DNA of 64,000 nt from assembly GCF_014635085.1 (NCBI RefSeq), contig NZ_BMCH01000003.1:124001-188000 (forward strand), given 5' to 3'. Every line of letters begins with the position of its first letter. Position 1 is the first letter of the stretch. The translations under genes and the position numbers were made by a program. The notes under the pieces were generated by a model. The model searched no databases. It saw only the letters and a program-made list of their open reading frames with translations, and was not told the DNA's origin. Source of the stretch: Asaia siamensis. Its GTDB lineage: Bacteria > Pseudomonadota > Alphaproteobacteria > Acetobacterales > Acetobacteraceae. Shown here piece after piece: positions 18,504-27,318 of the stretch.

Positions 18504-20075
18504 TCAGACCGACAAAGCCTCAGGCTCGGCGCGGGTGCGCTTGACCACCAGCTTGTTCAGGGCATGCACATAGGCACGCACGGCAGAAACGATGGTATCC
18601 GCATCGGCGCCCTGCCCGTCGACCATCTTGCCCCCTTCCTGAAGGCGGACGGTGGTCTTGGCCTGGGCATCGGTACCCTCGGTCACAGCACCGACAGAGA
18701 ACAGCTCAAGCGCGGCTTCATGCGGGAAGATCTCGCCGATTGCCTTGAAGGCGGCGTCGACCGGACCATTGCCCGATACCTTGGCCGATTTCACGACACC
18801 ATCGACAAGCAGTTCCAGCTCGGCCTGCGCCGGGCGCTTGGACCCCGCCAGCAGCTCGAGCGACACGAAGCGGATACGATCGTGATCGCGTGTTTCGTCA
18901 TCGACCAGAGCACGGATATCATCATCGAATACCGTCTTTTTCTGGTCAGCCAGAACCTTGAAACGCTCGAAGGCATCCTGGATCTTGTCGTCAGGCAGGT
19001 CGTAACCCAGCGCCTTCAGCTTGTCGCGGAAGGCAGCGCGGCCCGAATGCTTGCCCAGAACCAGCGAGGTCTTGCTCCAGCCGACGCTCTCGGGGGTCAT
19101 GATCTCATAGGTGGCGGCGTTCTTCAGAATACCGTCCTGATGGATGCCACTTTCATGTGCAAAGGCATTGCGCCCGACGATGGCCTTGTTCGGCTGCACA
19201 TCGAAACCGGTGATATTGGCCAGCAGGCGCGAGATACCGAGCAGGCGTGGTGTCTCGATGCGGTTCTGGAACGGGATCTTGTCGCGACGGGTACGGATGG
19301 CCATCACGATTTCTTCAAGCGCAGCATTGCCCGCGCGCTCGCCGATACCATTGATGGTGCATTCGATCTGACGCGCACCGCCAGCAACAGCCGCAAGGGT
19401 ATTGGCGACGCCCAGACCCAGATCGTTATGGTTATGCGTCGAGAAAATCACCTTTTCCGCACCCGGCACGCGCTCGCGCAGCATGGTGAAAATTGCCTGC
19501 AATTCGTCAGGCGTGGTGAAGCCGACCGTGTCGGGAATATTGATGGTGGTTGCGCCATGGCGAATGGCAGTCTCGACGCATCGGCACAGGAAATCGGGCT
19601 CGGTGCGCGATCCGTCTTCTGCCGACCACTGCACGTCATCGGTGAAATGACGCGAGGCCTTGTTGCCCTCGGCAATCAGGTCCAGCACCGTTTCCGGCTC
19701 CATACGCAGCTTGTATTTCATGTGAAGCGGCGAAGTGGAGATGAAATTATGGATACGACGACGCGGCGCCCTGGCGATCGCCTCGCCCGCGGCCTCGATA
19801 TCGCGCTTGCCGCCGCTGCGAGCCAGGCCGCAAACCACGGCTTCGCGCACGGTTTCCGCAATTTTCTGCACGCTTTCGAAATCGCCCGGAGACGCGACGG
19901 GAAAACCCGCCTCGATCACATCCACACCCAGCTCTTCAAGCGCCTTGGCCATGCGGATCTTCTCTTCGAGATTCATCGAAAAGCCGGGTGACTGCTCACC
20001 GTCACGCAAGGTGGTGTCGAAAATAATGACCCGGTCGTCAGCAACCGTGCCGAAAGAAGGATGGGTAATGGTCAT
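18504..20075 (-). CDS. leuA: 2-isopropylmalate synthase
   Basis: 523 residues, full length for a type I LeuA. The catalytic TIM barrel begins with IIFDTTLRDGEQSPG and includes STHNHNDLGLGVAN (metal-binding His pair), NGIGERAGN and AHESGIHQDG; the C-terminal third is the regulatory leucine-binding LeuA dimer domain. It condenses acetyl-CoA with 2-oxoisovalerate, the first committed step of leucine synthesis, and the family is feedback-inhibited by leucine. A leucine-rich leader ORF (20155-20259) lies directly upstream, suggesting additional control by attenuation. Confidence 0.97.
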   Translation of the reverse strand: MTITHPSFGTVADDRVIIFDTTLRDGEQSPGFSMNLEEKIRMAKALEELGVDVIEAGFPVASPGDFESVQKIAETVREAVVCGLARSGGKRDIEAAGEAIARAPRRRIHNFISTSPLHMKYKLRMEPETVLDLIAEGNKASRHFTDDVQWSAEDGSRTEPDFLCRCVETAIRHGATTINIPDTVGFTTPDELQAIFTMLRERVPGAEKVIFSTHNHNDLGLGVANTLAAVAGGARQIECTINGIGERAGNAALEEIVMAIRTRRDKIPFQNRIETPRLLGISRLLANITGFDVQPNKAIVGRNAFAHESGIHQDGILKNAATYEIMTPESVGWSKTSLVLGKHSGRAAFRDKLKALGYDLPDDKIQDAFERFKVLADQKKTVFDDDIRALVDDETRDHDRIRFVSLELLAGSKRPAQAELELLVDGVVKSAKVSGNGPVDAAFKAIGEIFPHEAALELFSVGAVTEGTDAQAKTTVRLQEGGKMVDGQGADADTIVSAVRAYVHALNKLVVKRTRAEPEALSV

Positions 20076-20100
20076 GGTTTTTTCTTCTCAACGCTTTGAA

Positions 20101-20160
20101 CAACACAATCATGAACCCCCTGAACGCGCCAGACCGGCTGGCGGCGAAATGCGCTCAGGG
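20101..20160 (-). promoter_or_regulatory. Hairpin structures between leucine leader and leuA
   Basis: On the minus strand, CCCCTGA (overlapping the leader stop codon) can pair with TCAGGGG about 40 bases later, enclosing an inner GCCAG...CTGGC hairpin. The outer arm shares the leader's stop codon, so ribosome position could decide folding. A clear U tract is missing, so a transcription terminator is not certain; control of leuA translation is equally possible. Confidence 0.5.
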
Positions 20161-20259
20161 GCTGATAAGTCGAAGCGTACGAAGAAGGAGGCCCGGGCAC
20201 AGCGAAGCGCGTGCTGATGCACAACGCGAGATGCCAAAAGAGGGGGCCGAGATAATCAT
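20155..20259 (-). CDS. Leucine-rich leader peptide of leuA (candidate)
   Basis: A 34-residue ORF between the amidase gene and leuA. The last third, LCPGLLLRTLRLISP, carries six leucines among twelve residues just before the stop, as expected for an attenuation leader whose ribosome stalls when charged tRNA-Leu is scarce. The stop codon lies inside a hairpin arm (see 20101-20160). Leader peptides ahead of leuA are known in proteobacteria; this one is inferred from position and composition. The ATG at 20259 has only a weak ribosome binding site (ACGAG), which is the main doubt. Confidence 0.6.
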   Translation of the reverse strand: MIISAPSFGISRCASARASLCPGLLLRTLRLISP

Positions 20260-20314
20260 GGAACTCGTCTTACTGCACAAACCAGCCCCTTGCCTAGCGG
20301 AACCAGACGATTTT

Positions 20315-21184
20315 CTAGCCCGATCGCGCAATATTCGTGCCTGCACCCTGAAAATAACGATCGATTGCAGCATTCATGGCGCTGGCGACCTGTTGCCGAT
20401 ACGCCCCCTGACGCAGGGCAGCCTCATCATGACGATTGGACATGAAACCCATTTCGACGAGCACCGAGGGGATATCAGCCGATTTCAGCACCACGAACGC
20501 CGCGTGCCTGGCGGGATGACGCAGCAGGCCGATACGTGGCTGAAAGGCAGAGACGACACTGGCCGCCATATGGGCGGAGCCACGACGCGTTTCTTCATGA
20601 ACAAGACTGGCGAGAATATCCTGAACCTCTGACGACATGCCGTGAAAGGCAGGCCCGGCGAAACGGTCGGCACTGTTCTCCGTCTGGGCAAGCGAGGCGG
20701 TCTGGGCATCGGAAGCCCCGTTGGAGAGGGTGTAAACGCTTGCGCCACGCACATCAGGATCATGCAGCGCGTCGGCATGCATGGATATGAAGAGCTGTGC
20801 CTTGTGCCGATGGGCAAGATCGACACGCCCCTCCAGCGGAATGAAATGATCATCTGCGCGCGTCATGACGACATCATAGCGCCCGGCGGCCTTGATCTGG
20901 CGATAGAGCTCTTTCGCTGCGGCCGCGGCAATATGCTTTTCATAAGTACCGCTCACCCCGATGGCACCGGGGTCCTTACCGCCATGACCGGGGTCGAGCA
21001 TGATCACAGGCTTGGTCTGCGCCGCCTTGCCTGTGATTGCTGGTGCCTTACCGGGCGCCAGAGCATGTCCCTTTTTGTGCCTCGACGTTGCCAGGGCCGC
21101 CGAACAGGGCAGAAGCGTGGCCGTCGCTACAGCGCTGCCAATCAGATGGCTCATCTGACGGCGTGTCGGTTGAGAGAAGGACAT
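20315..21184 (-). CDS. N-acetylmuramoyl-L-alanine amidase (Amidase_3), Tat-type signal
   Basis: 289 residues from MSFSQPTRRQM. The twin-arginine stretch TRRQMSHLIG followed by a hydrophobic helix and AALA indicates Tat export, as in E. coli AmiA and AmiC. The zinc amidase domain has VIMLDPGHGGKDPGAIG, a conserved Glu in TYEKH, FISMHADAL and VLVEMGFMSNRHDE with the catalytic Glu. It cleaves the stem peptide from peptidoglycan during cell separation. An upstream in-frame ATG at 21244 is less likely. No AMIN domain is present. The gene is divergent from rne. Confidence 0.92.
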   Translation of the reverse strand: MSFSQPTRRQMSHLIGSAVATATLLPCSAALATSRHKKGHALAPGKAPAITGKAAQTKPVIMLDPGHGGKDPGAIGVSGTYEKHIAAAAAKELYRQIKAAGRYDVVMTRADDHFIPLEGRVDLAHRHKAQLFISMHADALHDPDVRGASVYTLSNGASDAQTASLAQTENSADRFAGPAFHGMSSEVQDILASLVHEETRRGSAHMAASVVSAFQPRIGLLRHPARHAAFVVLKSADIPSVLVEMGFMSNRHDEAALRQGAYRQQVASAMNAAIDRYFQGAGTNIARSG

Positions 21185-21708
21185 GACGGCGACCTTGCAA
21201 GGAGAGCAGGGAAACTGCGAAGACTGGCCATTTTCTGGCATCACAATGCGGTGTCAACATGGCAGGGCTGCGAGTCTTGCACGAGGCGGGTTTTTCGGTC
21301 ATCCTGCGGGAGAAGAATTGCGAAACGGTCGATCCGGCATCAATGACAGGGCTTAGCTCTTCAACCCGCCGCTCCCGTTTTATGCCGTGCTTCACGTGTC
21401 ATCATGGTTTGCAAGAGCCCCCTCCCTTCCGCTGGCCCATGCCGCAGGACTGTAAGAGAGGTCAGTCTTCGAGCCAGTGACGCAGATGACAACTCGCTGG
21501 GGCCGCATGAAATCTGCCAGTCTCGTTTTGTGGAAAACTACCGGATCGGGTGATGCCCGGGTTCCGACGCTGTTCCGCGAGCGCTGGTCTGATGGCTCCT
21601 TTTCTTTCAAACGTCCTCGACATTCTGCCGCGCGCGCCGGAACAGCCACTGTGTCTGCACAGGGCCTGAGACCGGGCGTGACAAGGGCCGACCGGAGTTT
21701 TCCTTTAA
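21185..21708. other. Long region between amidase and rne
   Basis: 524 bases with no credible gene. It should contain the amidase promoter and a long rne leader. Many RNase E genes are autoregulated through a structured 5' untranslated region, and this length would allow it, but no specific conserved hairpin is recognised. Confidence 0.4.
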
Positions 21709-24564
21709 ATGAACAAGCGTATGCTGATCGACACCACTCACGCGGAAGAAACCCGCGTGGTGGTCATGGATGGTGATCGTCTCGAAGATTATGATATCGA
21801 AACATCGTCCAAGAAGCAGATCAAGGGCAATATCTACCTCGCCAAGGTAATCCGGGTCGAGCCGAGCCTTCAGGCCGCTTTCGTCGATTACGGCGGCAAT
21901 CGCCATGGCTTCCTGGCTTTCAGCGAAATCCACCCGGATTACTTCCAGATCCCGGTCGCCGATCGTGAAAAGCTGCTCGCCCTTCAGGACGAGGATCTCC
22001 GCGCCGATGAGCGTGTCGAGAGCGAAAGCGACAGCCAGAGCGGCGACGAGACCGAGACGGCAGAAGCTGGCGATCAGGCCGAGTTCGAAGCCCGCCCCGA
22101 AACAGTCGGCGGTGAGCATGATACGGGCGATGAAGGCGCAGCCGCCCGTCGCACGGCCCGCTTCCTGCGCAATTACAAGATCCAGGAAGTCATCCGCCGC
22201 CGCCAGATCCTGCTGGTTCAGGTCGTCAAGGAAGAGCGCGGCAACAAGGGTGCGGCGCTCACCACCTATGTATCGCTCGCGGGCCGCTATTGCGTTCTGA
22301 TGCCCAACGCCCTGCGTGGCGGCGGCGTATCGCGCAAGATCACGTCGGACAGCGATCGCAAGCGCCTGCGCGACATCATCGCCGAGCTCGACCTGCCGCG
22401 TGGCATGGCCATGATCGTGCGCACCGCTGGCGCCCAGCGCCCGGGGCCAGAAATCACCCGCGACTGCGAGTATCTGCTGCAGCTCTGGGACGATATCCGC
22501 AACCACACGCTGTCTTCTGTCGCCCCCACGCTGATTTACGAAGAAGCCAATCTGATCAAGCGCGCTATTCGCGACCTGTTCAGCAAGGATATCGAAGAAA
22601 TCATCATTGATGGCGAACCGGCCTGGAAGAACGCACGTGAATTCATGCGTCTTCTGATGCCGCATAACGCCAACAAGGTGAAACTCTGGCGCGACCAGAG
22701 CCAGAGCCTGTTTGGTCGTTATCATGTCGAGGGTCATCTCGACGCGATCGCCTCGCCCACGGCCCAGCTCAAATCCGGCGGCTATCTGGTCATCAACCAG
22801 ACCGAAGCGCTCGTCTCTATCGATGTGAACTCCGGCCGCTCGACGGGCCAGCGCAATATCGAGGATACGGCAGTCCGGACCAACCTCGAAGCTGCTGAAG
22901 AAGTCGCCCGTCAGCTGCGCCTGCGTGACCTTGCCGGTCTGGTCGTCATCGACTTCATCGACATGGAAAGCCGCAAGCATAATTCCATGGTCGAGAAGCG
23001 CCTCAAGGATGCGCTGCGCAGCGATCGCGCCCGCATCCAGATCGGCCAGATCTCGCATTTCGGCCTGCTGGAAATGTCGCGCCAGCGTCTGCGTCCTTCG
23101 ATTGCAGAAGCCGTTCTGGTTCCCTGCCCGCATTGCCAGGGCACTGGCCATGTGCGCGGCGTCGAGAGTGCTGCCCTGCACGTTCTGCGTGCGGTTGACG
23201 AAGAGGGTCTGAAGCAGAAGGCTGCCGAGATCTGCGTTCACATCACCTCGGGCACCGCGCTCTATATCCTCAACAACAAGCGCGAGTGGCTGGGCGAAAT
23301 CGAACAGCGTCATCGCATGCATGTGTCATTCCAGCCGGATGACAGCCTGACGCCTGCCGATCTGCGTATAGAGCGCCTGCGTCCGCAGGTTCCTGCCGAA
23401 GCACGCCCTGCCCAGAGGCACGAAATCGAAGCCCCAACGCCTTCGGTCGAAACCGTCACGCAGGATGACGAGATCGAACAGGGTTTCGACAATGTCGTAG
23501 AGGCAGAAGAAACCCGCGACGCCGCACCGCGTGAAGAGGGAACGAGGGAAGATGGTGGCCGCCGTCGCCGTCGCCGTCGTCGTCGCAATGGCCGTCGTTC
23601 GGACGACACACGCGATACCCAGAATGCGTCGGATAACGGTGCCAACGATGAGGGTGAAGAAGCACCGCACGAGGCCGCCGCTGAAGAAAGCACTTGGGAA
23701 GCGCAGGGAAGCAGCGATGCTGAAGCCCTGATCGTTCCCGGACGCCGCCGGATGCGCACACGTCGCGTGTCACGTGACGAGCGCGGCCAGAATGAGCGCG
23801 CTCAGGCTGAACGCCCCCAGGCAGAGCCGGCTCGCGAGGCGCGTCATAACGACGAGCGTCGTACACCTGCCGAGCGGCATGAAAACCGCTGGGTGGGACC
23901 GACACCTGCCAATCCGTTCGGTGGCGGGTCGTTCGACATTTTCGACATGATCGAACAGGCTGAATCGCGTCTGGGTGCGCCATCTGCCCTCAACAACGAG
24001 CCGAAGCCGACCCTCGCGGTCGAGCCCAAAGACGAGGCAGAGGGCTCCGCCGTTGCAGCACCGGTCGCTGCACAGGCAGAAACCTCGCGTCATGGCGTCG
24101 AGAATGAGGGTCGCAAGAGCCGTTCGCGCCCTCGTCGCAAGCCTGTGGCTGCCGAAATCGCGGAACCTGCTCCTACTGAGCCGACCGCTATCGACGCAGC
24201 CCCCGTGCCGGAACCGGTTGCTGTTGCCGAGGCCGATCAGGACAAGCCTGCTCCCCGTCGTCGCGGTCGCCCGCGCAAGACACCGGTAGCAGCCGAGATC
24301 GCCGAAGCATCAGGTGAATCGGCAGCCGCTCAGCTCGCCCCGACTGCCGTGGTGAGCGAGCCCGAAGCCCCGAAGCCCCGTCGTGGCCGCACGTCGCGCA
24401 AGGCAGAAGAGGCCGCAGCTGCTCCGGCAACCGAAGCCAAGGCCCCTGCTGCCAGGACGCGCGCAGCTAAGGCCAAGCCGAAGGCTGAAGAGCCTGTGGT
24501 GCAGCCGATCAATGTCGATGACGTTGCTCCGGCCAAGCCGCGCACAGGCTGGTGGAAGCGTTGA
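21709..24564 (+). CDS. rne: Ribonuclease E/G
   Basis: 951 residues. The N-terminal catalytic half starts MNKRMLIDTTHAEETRVVV, has an S1 domain (IKGNIYLAKV, AFVDYGGNRHGFL) with an acidic insertion near residues 90-145, catalytic Asp residues in LVSIDVNSGR and VVIDFIDME, and the zinc-link cysteines in PCPHCQGTGHV. The long C-terminal half (from about residue 560) is disordered, rich in Arg, Glu, Pro and Ala, including a poly-Arg block near 615-630, and would bind RNA and degradosome partners. It processes rRNA and decays mRNA. The gene ends before a strong terminator. Confidence 0.97.
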   Translation: MNKRMLIDTTHAEETRVVVMDGDRLEDYDIETSSKKQIKGNIYLAKVIRVEPSLQAAFVDYGGNRHGFLAFSEIHPDYFQIPVADREKLLALQDEDLRADERVESESDSQSGDETETAEAGDQAEFEARPETVGGEHDTGDEGAAARRTARFLRNYKIQEVIRRRQILLVQVVKEERGNKGAALTTYVSLAGRYCVLMPNALRGGGVSRKITSDSDRKRLRDIIAELDLPRGMAMIVRTAGAQRPGPEITRDCEYLLQLWDDIRNHTLSSVAPTLIYEEANLIKRAIRDLFSKDIEEIIIDGEPAWKNAREFMRLLMPHNANKVKLWRDQSQSLFGRYHVEGHLDAIASPTAQLKSGGYLVINQTEALVSIDVNSGRSTGQRNIEDTAVRTNLEAAEEVARQLRLRDLAGLVVIDFIDMESRKHNSMVEKRLKDALRSDRARIQIGQISHFGLLEMSRQRLRPSIAEAVLVPCPHCQGTGHVRGVESAALHVLRAVDEEGLKQKAAEICVHITSGTALYILNNKREWLGEIEQRHRMHVSFQPDDSLTPADLRIERLRPQVPAEARPAQRHEIEAPTPSVETVTQDDEIEQGFDNVVEAEETRDAAPREEGTREDGGRRRRRRRRRNGRRSDDTRDTQNASDNGANDEGEEAPHEAAAEESTWEAQGSSDAEALIVPGRRRMRTRRVSRDERGQNERAQAERPQAEPAREARHNDERRTPAERHENRWVGPTPANPFGGGSFDIFDMIEQAESRLGAPSALNNEPKPTLAVEPKDEAEGSAVAAPVAAQAETSRHGVENEGRKSRSRPRRKPVAAEIAEPAPTEPTAIDAAPVPEPVAVAEADQDKPAPRRRGRPRKTPVAAEIAEASGESAAAQLAPTAVVSEPEAPKPRRGRTSRKAEEAAAAPATEAKAPAARTRAAKAKPKAEEPVVQPINVDDVAPAKPRTGWWKR

Positions 24565-24584
24565 TCCCAACGCGGCTCATCTGA

Positions 24585-24631
24585 GTGCATGAAAAACGGG
24601 GCGGCTCACACCGCCCCGTTTTTTTATGCAC
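24585..24631 (+). terminator. Rho-independent terminator of rne
   Basis: AAAAACGGGGCGG and CCGCCCCGTTTTTTT form a GC-rich hairpin, extended by flanking GTGCAT and ATGCAC, with a T run on the plus strand, 20 bases after the rne stop. Confidence 0.93.
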
Positions 24632-24959
24632 GATCACCGCCGAGACAGGCAGAATACCCTGCCTTGTGCCCGTCAAACGTGACCAGCCGCCTGCTCCCCC
24701 TGCTTCAGAAATGCGATCTGCGCTGCCGGGCTGTTTTTTCCGCGCAAGAGCGAAATCTCCGCAAGCGCCTGACCCGGTTGAGGAAGGATTTTTCCAGGGC
24801 AGCCCATTTCTCTCATCACTGGAGCGATGCACGTCATCATCGTTGTCACGCGGTCAGGATCATCATCTGGCGTTGCCTAAGGAAGTCTCCCTGACTGACG
24901 GGCGATCAGATCGACCGGGTACCAACTCCAGACAACCAGAGAGCCTTACCGCCCGGTGT
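24632..24959. other. Non-coding stretch between rne terminator and LytTR gene
   Basis: 328 bases downstream of two convergent genes. Open frames exist but look random and no promoter, RNA gene or repeat is recognised. Confidence 0.4.
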
Positions 24960-25802
24960 TCAGGGCGTTTCGAGCCAGCCAGCTTCGCGCAGTTTCGCCA
25001 CATGCGCGCGTGAGACAGGAACGCGATCGCCATTGATAAGGATAAGACGCAGCGCCCGTGGTGTTCCTTCCCATCCAGCAACGGCCTTGCGGGCCACCCA
25101 CCATGAACGATGGACCTGCAGACCAGCACAGCCTGACTGACGCAACAGCGCCTCGCGAAATACGCCGTGTACCAGACGTGACCCCTCGCGCTGATGGCAG
25201 CGTATGTAATGGTCTTCCATCTGCAGGGCGAAAATCGTCTCCGGTCGCGGATAGTCGTCGGCAAGCCTGATGGGTGGTGTCTCATTCCCGACCAATGCCG
25301 GGACGCCCTGCCCTACAGCCACCTCTGCGATAGCAGCTGACCTGTTTCGATAGCGAAGGGCAAGCGTCACGAGCACGACAGACGGCCAGGCGATCAGCAG
25401 GACCTGCCCATACCATTGCCCCCATCCCGGCAGACGGGACGACAGACCCGGCCAGACCGACAGAGCCAGATCACGCGTGATCAGTGTCTGAAGCAAGCTC
25501 AACACCATCACGAGGCCGGTCATGCCGACCCAGAATTTTAGGCCATGCCATGCGACCCCGAGGCGGCGCATCAGCAAAACCGGGCCGGCATAAAGACCAA
25601 GGCCGATAAGCGCGCAGCATGACCAGTAAAGGATACGCGCAACCAGACCCGGATTGAGATAGCTGCCATAGGGGCCGAGCAGCCCCAGAAAGATACCGAC
25701 CGCCACGACGATCAGGGCACTCCTGAGCACAAAGCCGCGCCCGGGCAAGCGCCTGAACGCTTCCTGTGGGTGAGCTGTCTCATTCTGCGCAGCCTGATGC
25801 AA
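24960..25802 (-). CDS. Membrane-bound LytTR-type transcriptional regulator
   Basis: 280 residues. Four hydrophobic helices occupy residues about 25-155, then a LytTR DNA-binding domain follows: FALQMEDHYIRCH, LVHGVFREALLR, LQVHRSWWVARKAV and RLILINGDRVPVSRAHVAKLR, with the conserved HRS-x-WV core. There is no receiver domain, so it is a one-component membrane regulator rather than a response regulator. It is divergent from the secreted hydrolase at 25958, across a 155-bp gap with an inverted repeat (GGAGACGC at 25843, GCGTCTCC at 25909), and may control that gene. Confidence 0.88.
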   Translation of the reverse strand: MHQAAQNETAHPQEAFRRLPGRGFVLRSALIVVAVGIFLGLLGPYGSYLNPGLVARILYWSCCALIGLGLYAGPVLLMRRLGVAWHGLKFWVGMTGLVMVLSLLQTLITRDLALSVWPGLSSRLPGWGQWYGQVLLIAWPSVVLVTLALRYRNRSAAIAEVAVGQGVPALVGNETPPIRLADDYPRPETIFALQMEDHYIRCHQREGSRLVHGVFREALLRQSGCAGLQVHRSWWVARKAVAGWEGTPRALRLILINGDRVPVSRAHVAKLREAGWLETP

Positions 25803-25957
25803 ATCAACGCCCTCTTACGAAATGAATGTCCTGCGCCTGCAGGGAGACGCCGCTGCGCCGCATACGGATATGCCCACTCGCCCATTCGCGAAATGACGCT
25901 GGGCATCAGCGTCTCCAGAGGTTTTCTGGGCATTCCCCTCTCAGGAGTCCAGCCACG

Positions 25958-26944
25958 ATGTCGCCCTTGTCCCGCCTCGTTTTATGCCTCTCGCTTCTTA
26001 CCATACCCATCATCTCAGATCAGGCTCTGGGCGCTCCAGTCGGTTGCCAGCATATCGTGACACATGACGGGCTTGAGCTTGGCCTATGGTATCCGAGCAC
26101 CGGCACAGTCACGCACCAGAACCTCGGCCCCTATGAGCAGGACTGCATCGCTGACGGTCCCCTCACGGGACAACATAGACCGCTGATCGTCATTTCTCAC
26201 GGCACAGGTGGGTCCTGGACGAGCCATCTCGATACCGCCACGCAACTGGCTGCTTCTGGCTATGTGGTGGTGGCACTCACCGAACCGGGGGATAACTGGC
26301 GCGATCAGTCACGTGTCACCGACCTGTCCGGCAGAACGCATGCTCTCAGTGCAGCGCTCGATTATGTGCTGTCGCAATGGTCTGGGGCCGCGAAGCTGGA
26401 CAGCAACAGGATCGGGGCTTTCGGCTTTTCGGCGGGCGGATTGACAGTGTTGCTTGCGCTGGGCGCGAAGCCGGACCTTTCACGCCTGACGCCATGGTGC
26501 GCAGCGCATCCAGACAGTTTTACATGCGCGATGATTGCCCACCAGAAAACACCGATAAATGGCCCTCTGCCCCATCTGACCGATCGACGCATCAGGGCTG
26601 CCGTCATCGCAGCACCGGCTCTCGGCTTCACAATGAGTCCTCAGGCATTGGCAGGACTGCGTCAGCCGATCCAGCTATGGCAGGCACAGAATGATCGTAT
26701 CCTGCCCGAACCCGGCTCGGTCGAACCCGTGCGCGATGCCTTGCCCGGCCATCCCGCAATCCATCTCGTGGAAGGGGCAGGACATTTCGATTTTCTTGCA
26801 CCCTGCCGCCCCGGCCTTGAGACGCTTCCGATCTGTCAAAGCGCAGCCTCATTCGACCGGACCCGCTTTCATGAGCGGTTCAACGCGGCACTGGTGGCAT
26901 TCTTCAACGAGACGCTGCCTGCCTCGCCCCGGTCAGGCGGATGA
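25958..26944 (+). CDS. Secreted alpha/beta hydrolase (dienelactone hydrolase-like)
   Basis: 328 residues. MSPLSRLVLCLSLLTIPIIS plus ALG-A gives a cleavable signal peptide. The hydrolase fold shows the oxyanion segment LIVISHGTGGSW, the nucleophile elbow GAFGFSAGG (Ser near 160) and a C-terminal acid/His pair (ND near 248, GAGHFDF). It resembles COG4188-type predicted dienelactone or platelet-activating-factor-acetylhydrolase-like enzymes; substrate unknown. ATG at 25958 with CAGGAG upstream starts just before the signal peptide, unlike a further upstream ATG at 25826. Confidence 0.82.
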   Translation: MSPLSRLVLCLSLLTIPIISDQALGAPVGCQHIVTHDGLELGLWYPSTGTVTHQNLGPYEQDCIADGPLTGQHRPLIVISHGTGGSWTSHLDTATQLAASGYVVVALTEPGDNWRDQSRVTDLSGRTHALSAALDYVLSQWSGAAKLDSNRIGAFGFSAGGLTVLLALGAKPDLSRLTPWCAAHPDSFTCAMIAHQKTPINGPLPHLTDRRIRAAVIAAPALGFTMSPQALAGLRQPIQLWQAQNDRILPEPGSVEPVRDALPGHPAIHLVEGAGHFDFLAPCRPGLETLPICQSAASFDRTRFHERFNAALVAFFNETLPASPRSGG

Positions 26945-26952
26945 CAGACGCC

Positions 26953-27318
26953 CTAGCGGCAGACGCTCGGCGCGCCCGTTGCCGCAATATAGGTGCCTGT
27001 CAGAGGGTTGAAACAGGCGTTTTGCGGGCAGGTGCTGCCAGAGCTGATCCCGTCAGGAAAGACCTGTCCGCCCATGCGGTTGGTTTCCTGCTGCACCGCG
27101 CCACAAAGGGGCGTGTTGGTCGGCGCGGAAGGATCATTGGTCAGTTGCGCCTCATTGGCTGGCGGCGTCTCAGTCGTCATGCCCGGCGCAAAATCCTGCG
27201 GGGGCTGGCGGGTGGGCACCTGTGCCACAGGCTGGGGCTGGCTGGGTTCGGCGCAGCCTGAGAGCAGGGCAAGGCCCAGAAATCCGGCGCCAAGGCCGGT
27301 GCGATAGAAACGGTTCAT
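26953..27318 (-). CDS. Hypothetical lipoprotein
   Basis: 121 residues. The signal peptide ends in LLSGC (lipobox), then a Pro/Gln/Thr-rich linker leads to a C-terminal part with four cysteines (LCGAV, STCPQNACFNPLTGTY, SVCR), which could form disulfides in the envelope. Its ATG overlaps the xseA stop (ATGA), so it is translated with xseA. No family is recognised. Confidence 0.65.
   Translation of the reverse strand: MNRFYRTGLGAGFLGLALLSGCAEPSQPQPVAQVPTRQPPQDFAPGMTTETPPANEAQLTNDPSAPTNTPLCGAVQQETNRMGGQVFPDGISSGSTCPQNACFNPLTGTYIAATGAPSVCR

Noticed and set aside
24585-25013. A 142-codon plus-strand frame starting in the rne terminator.
   Set aside because: It starts inside a terminator hairpin and runs into the antisense of the LytTR gene, with no ribosome binding site or domain.
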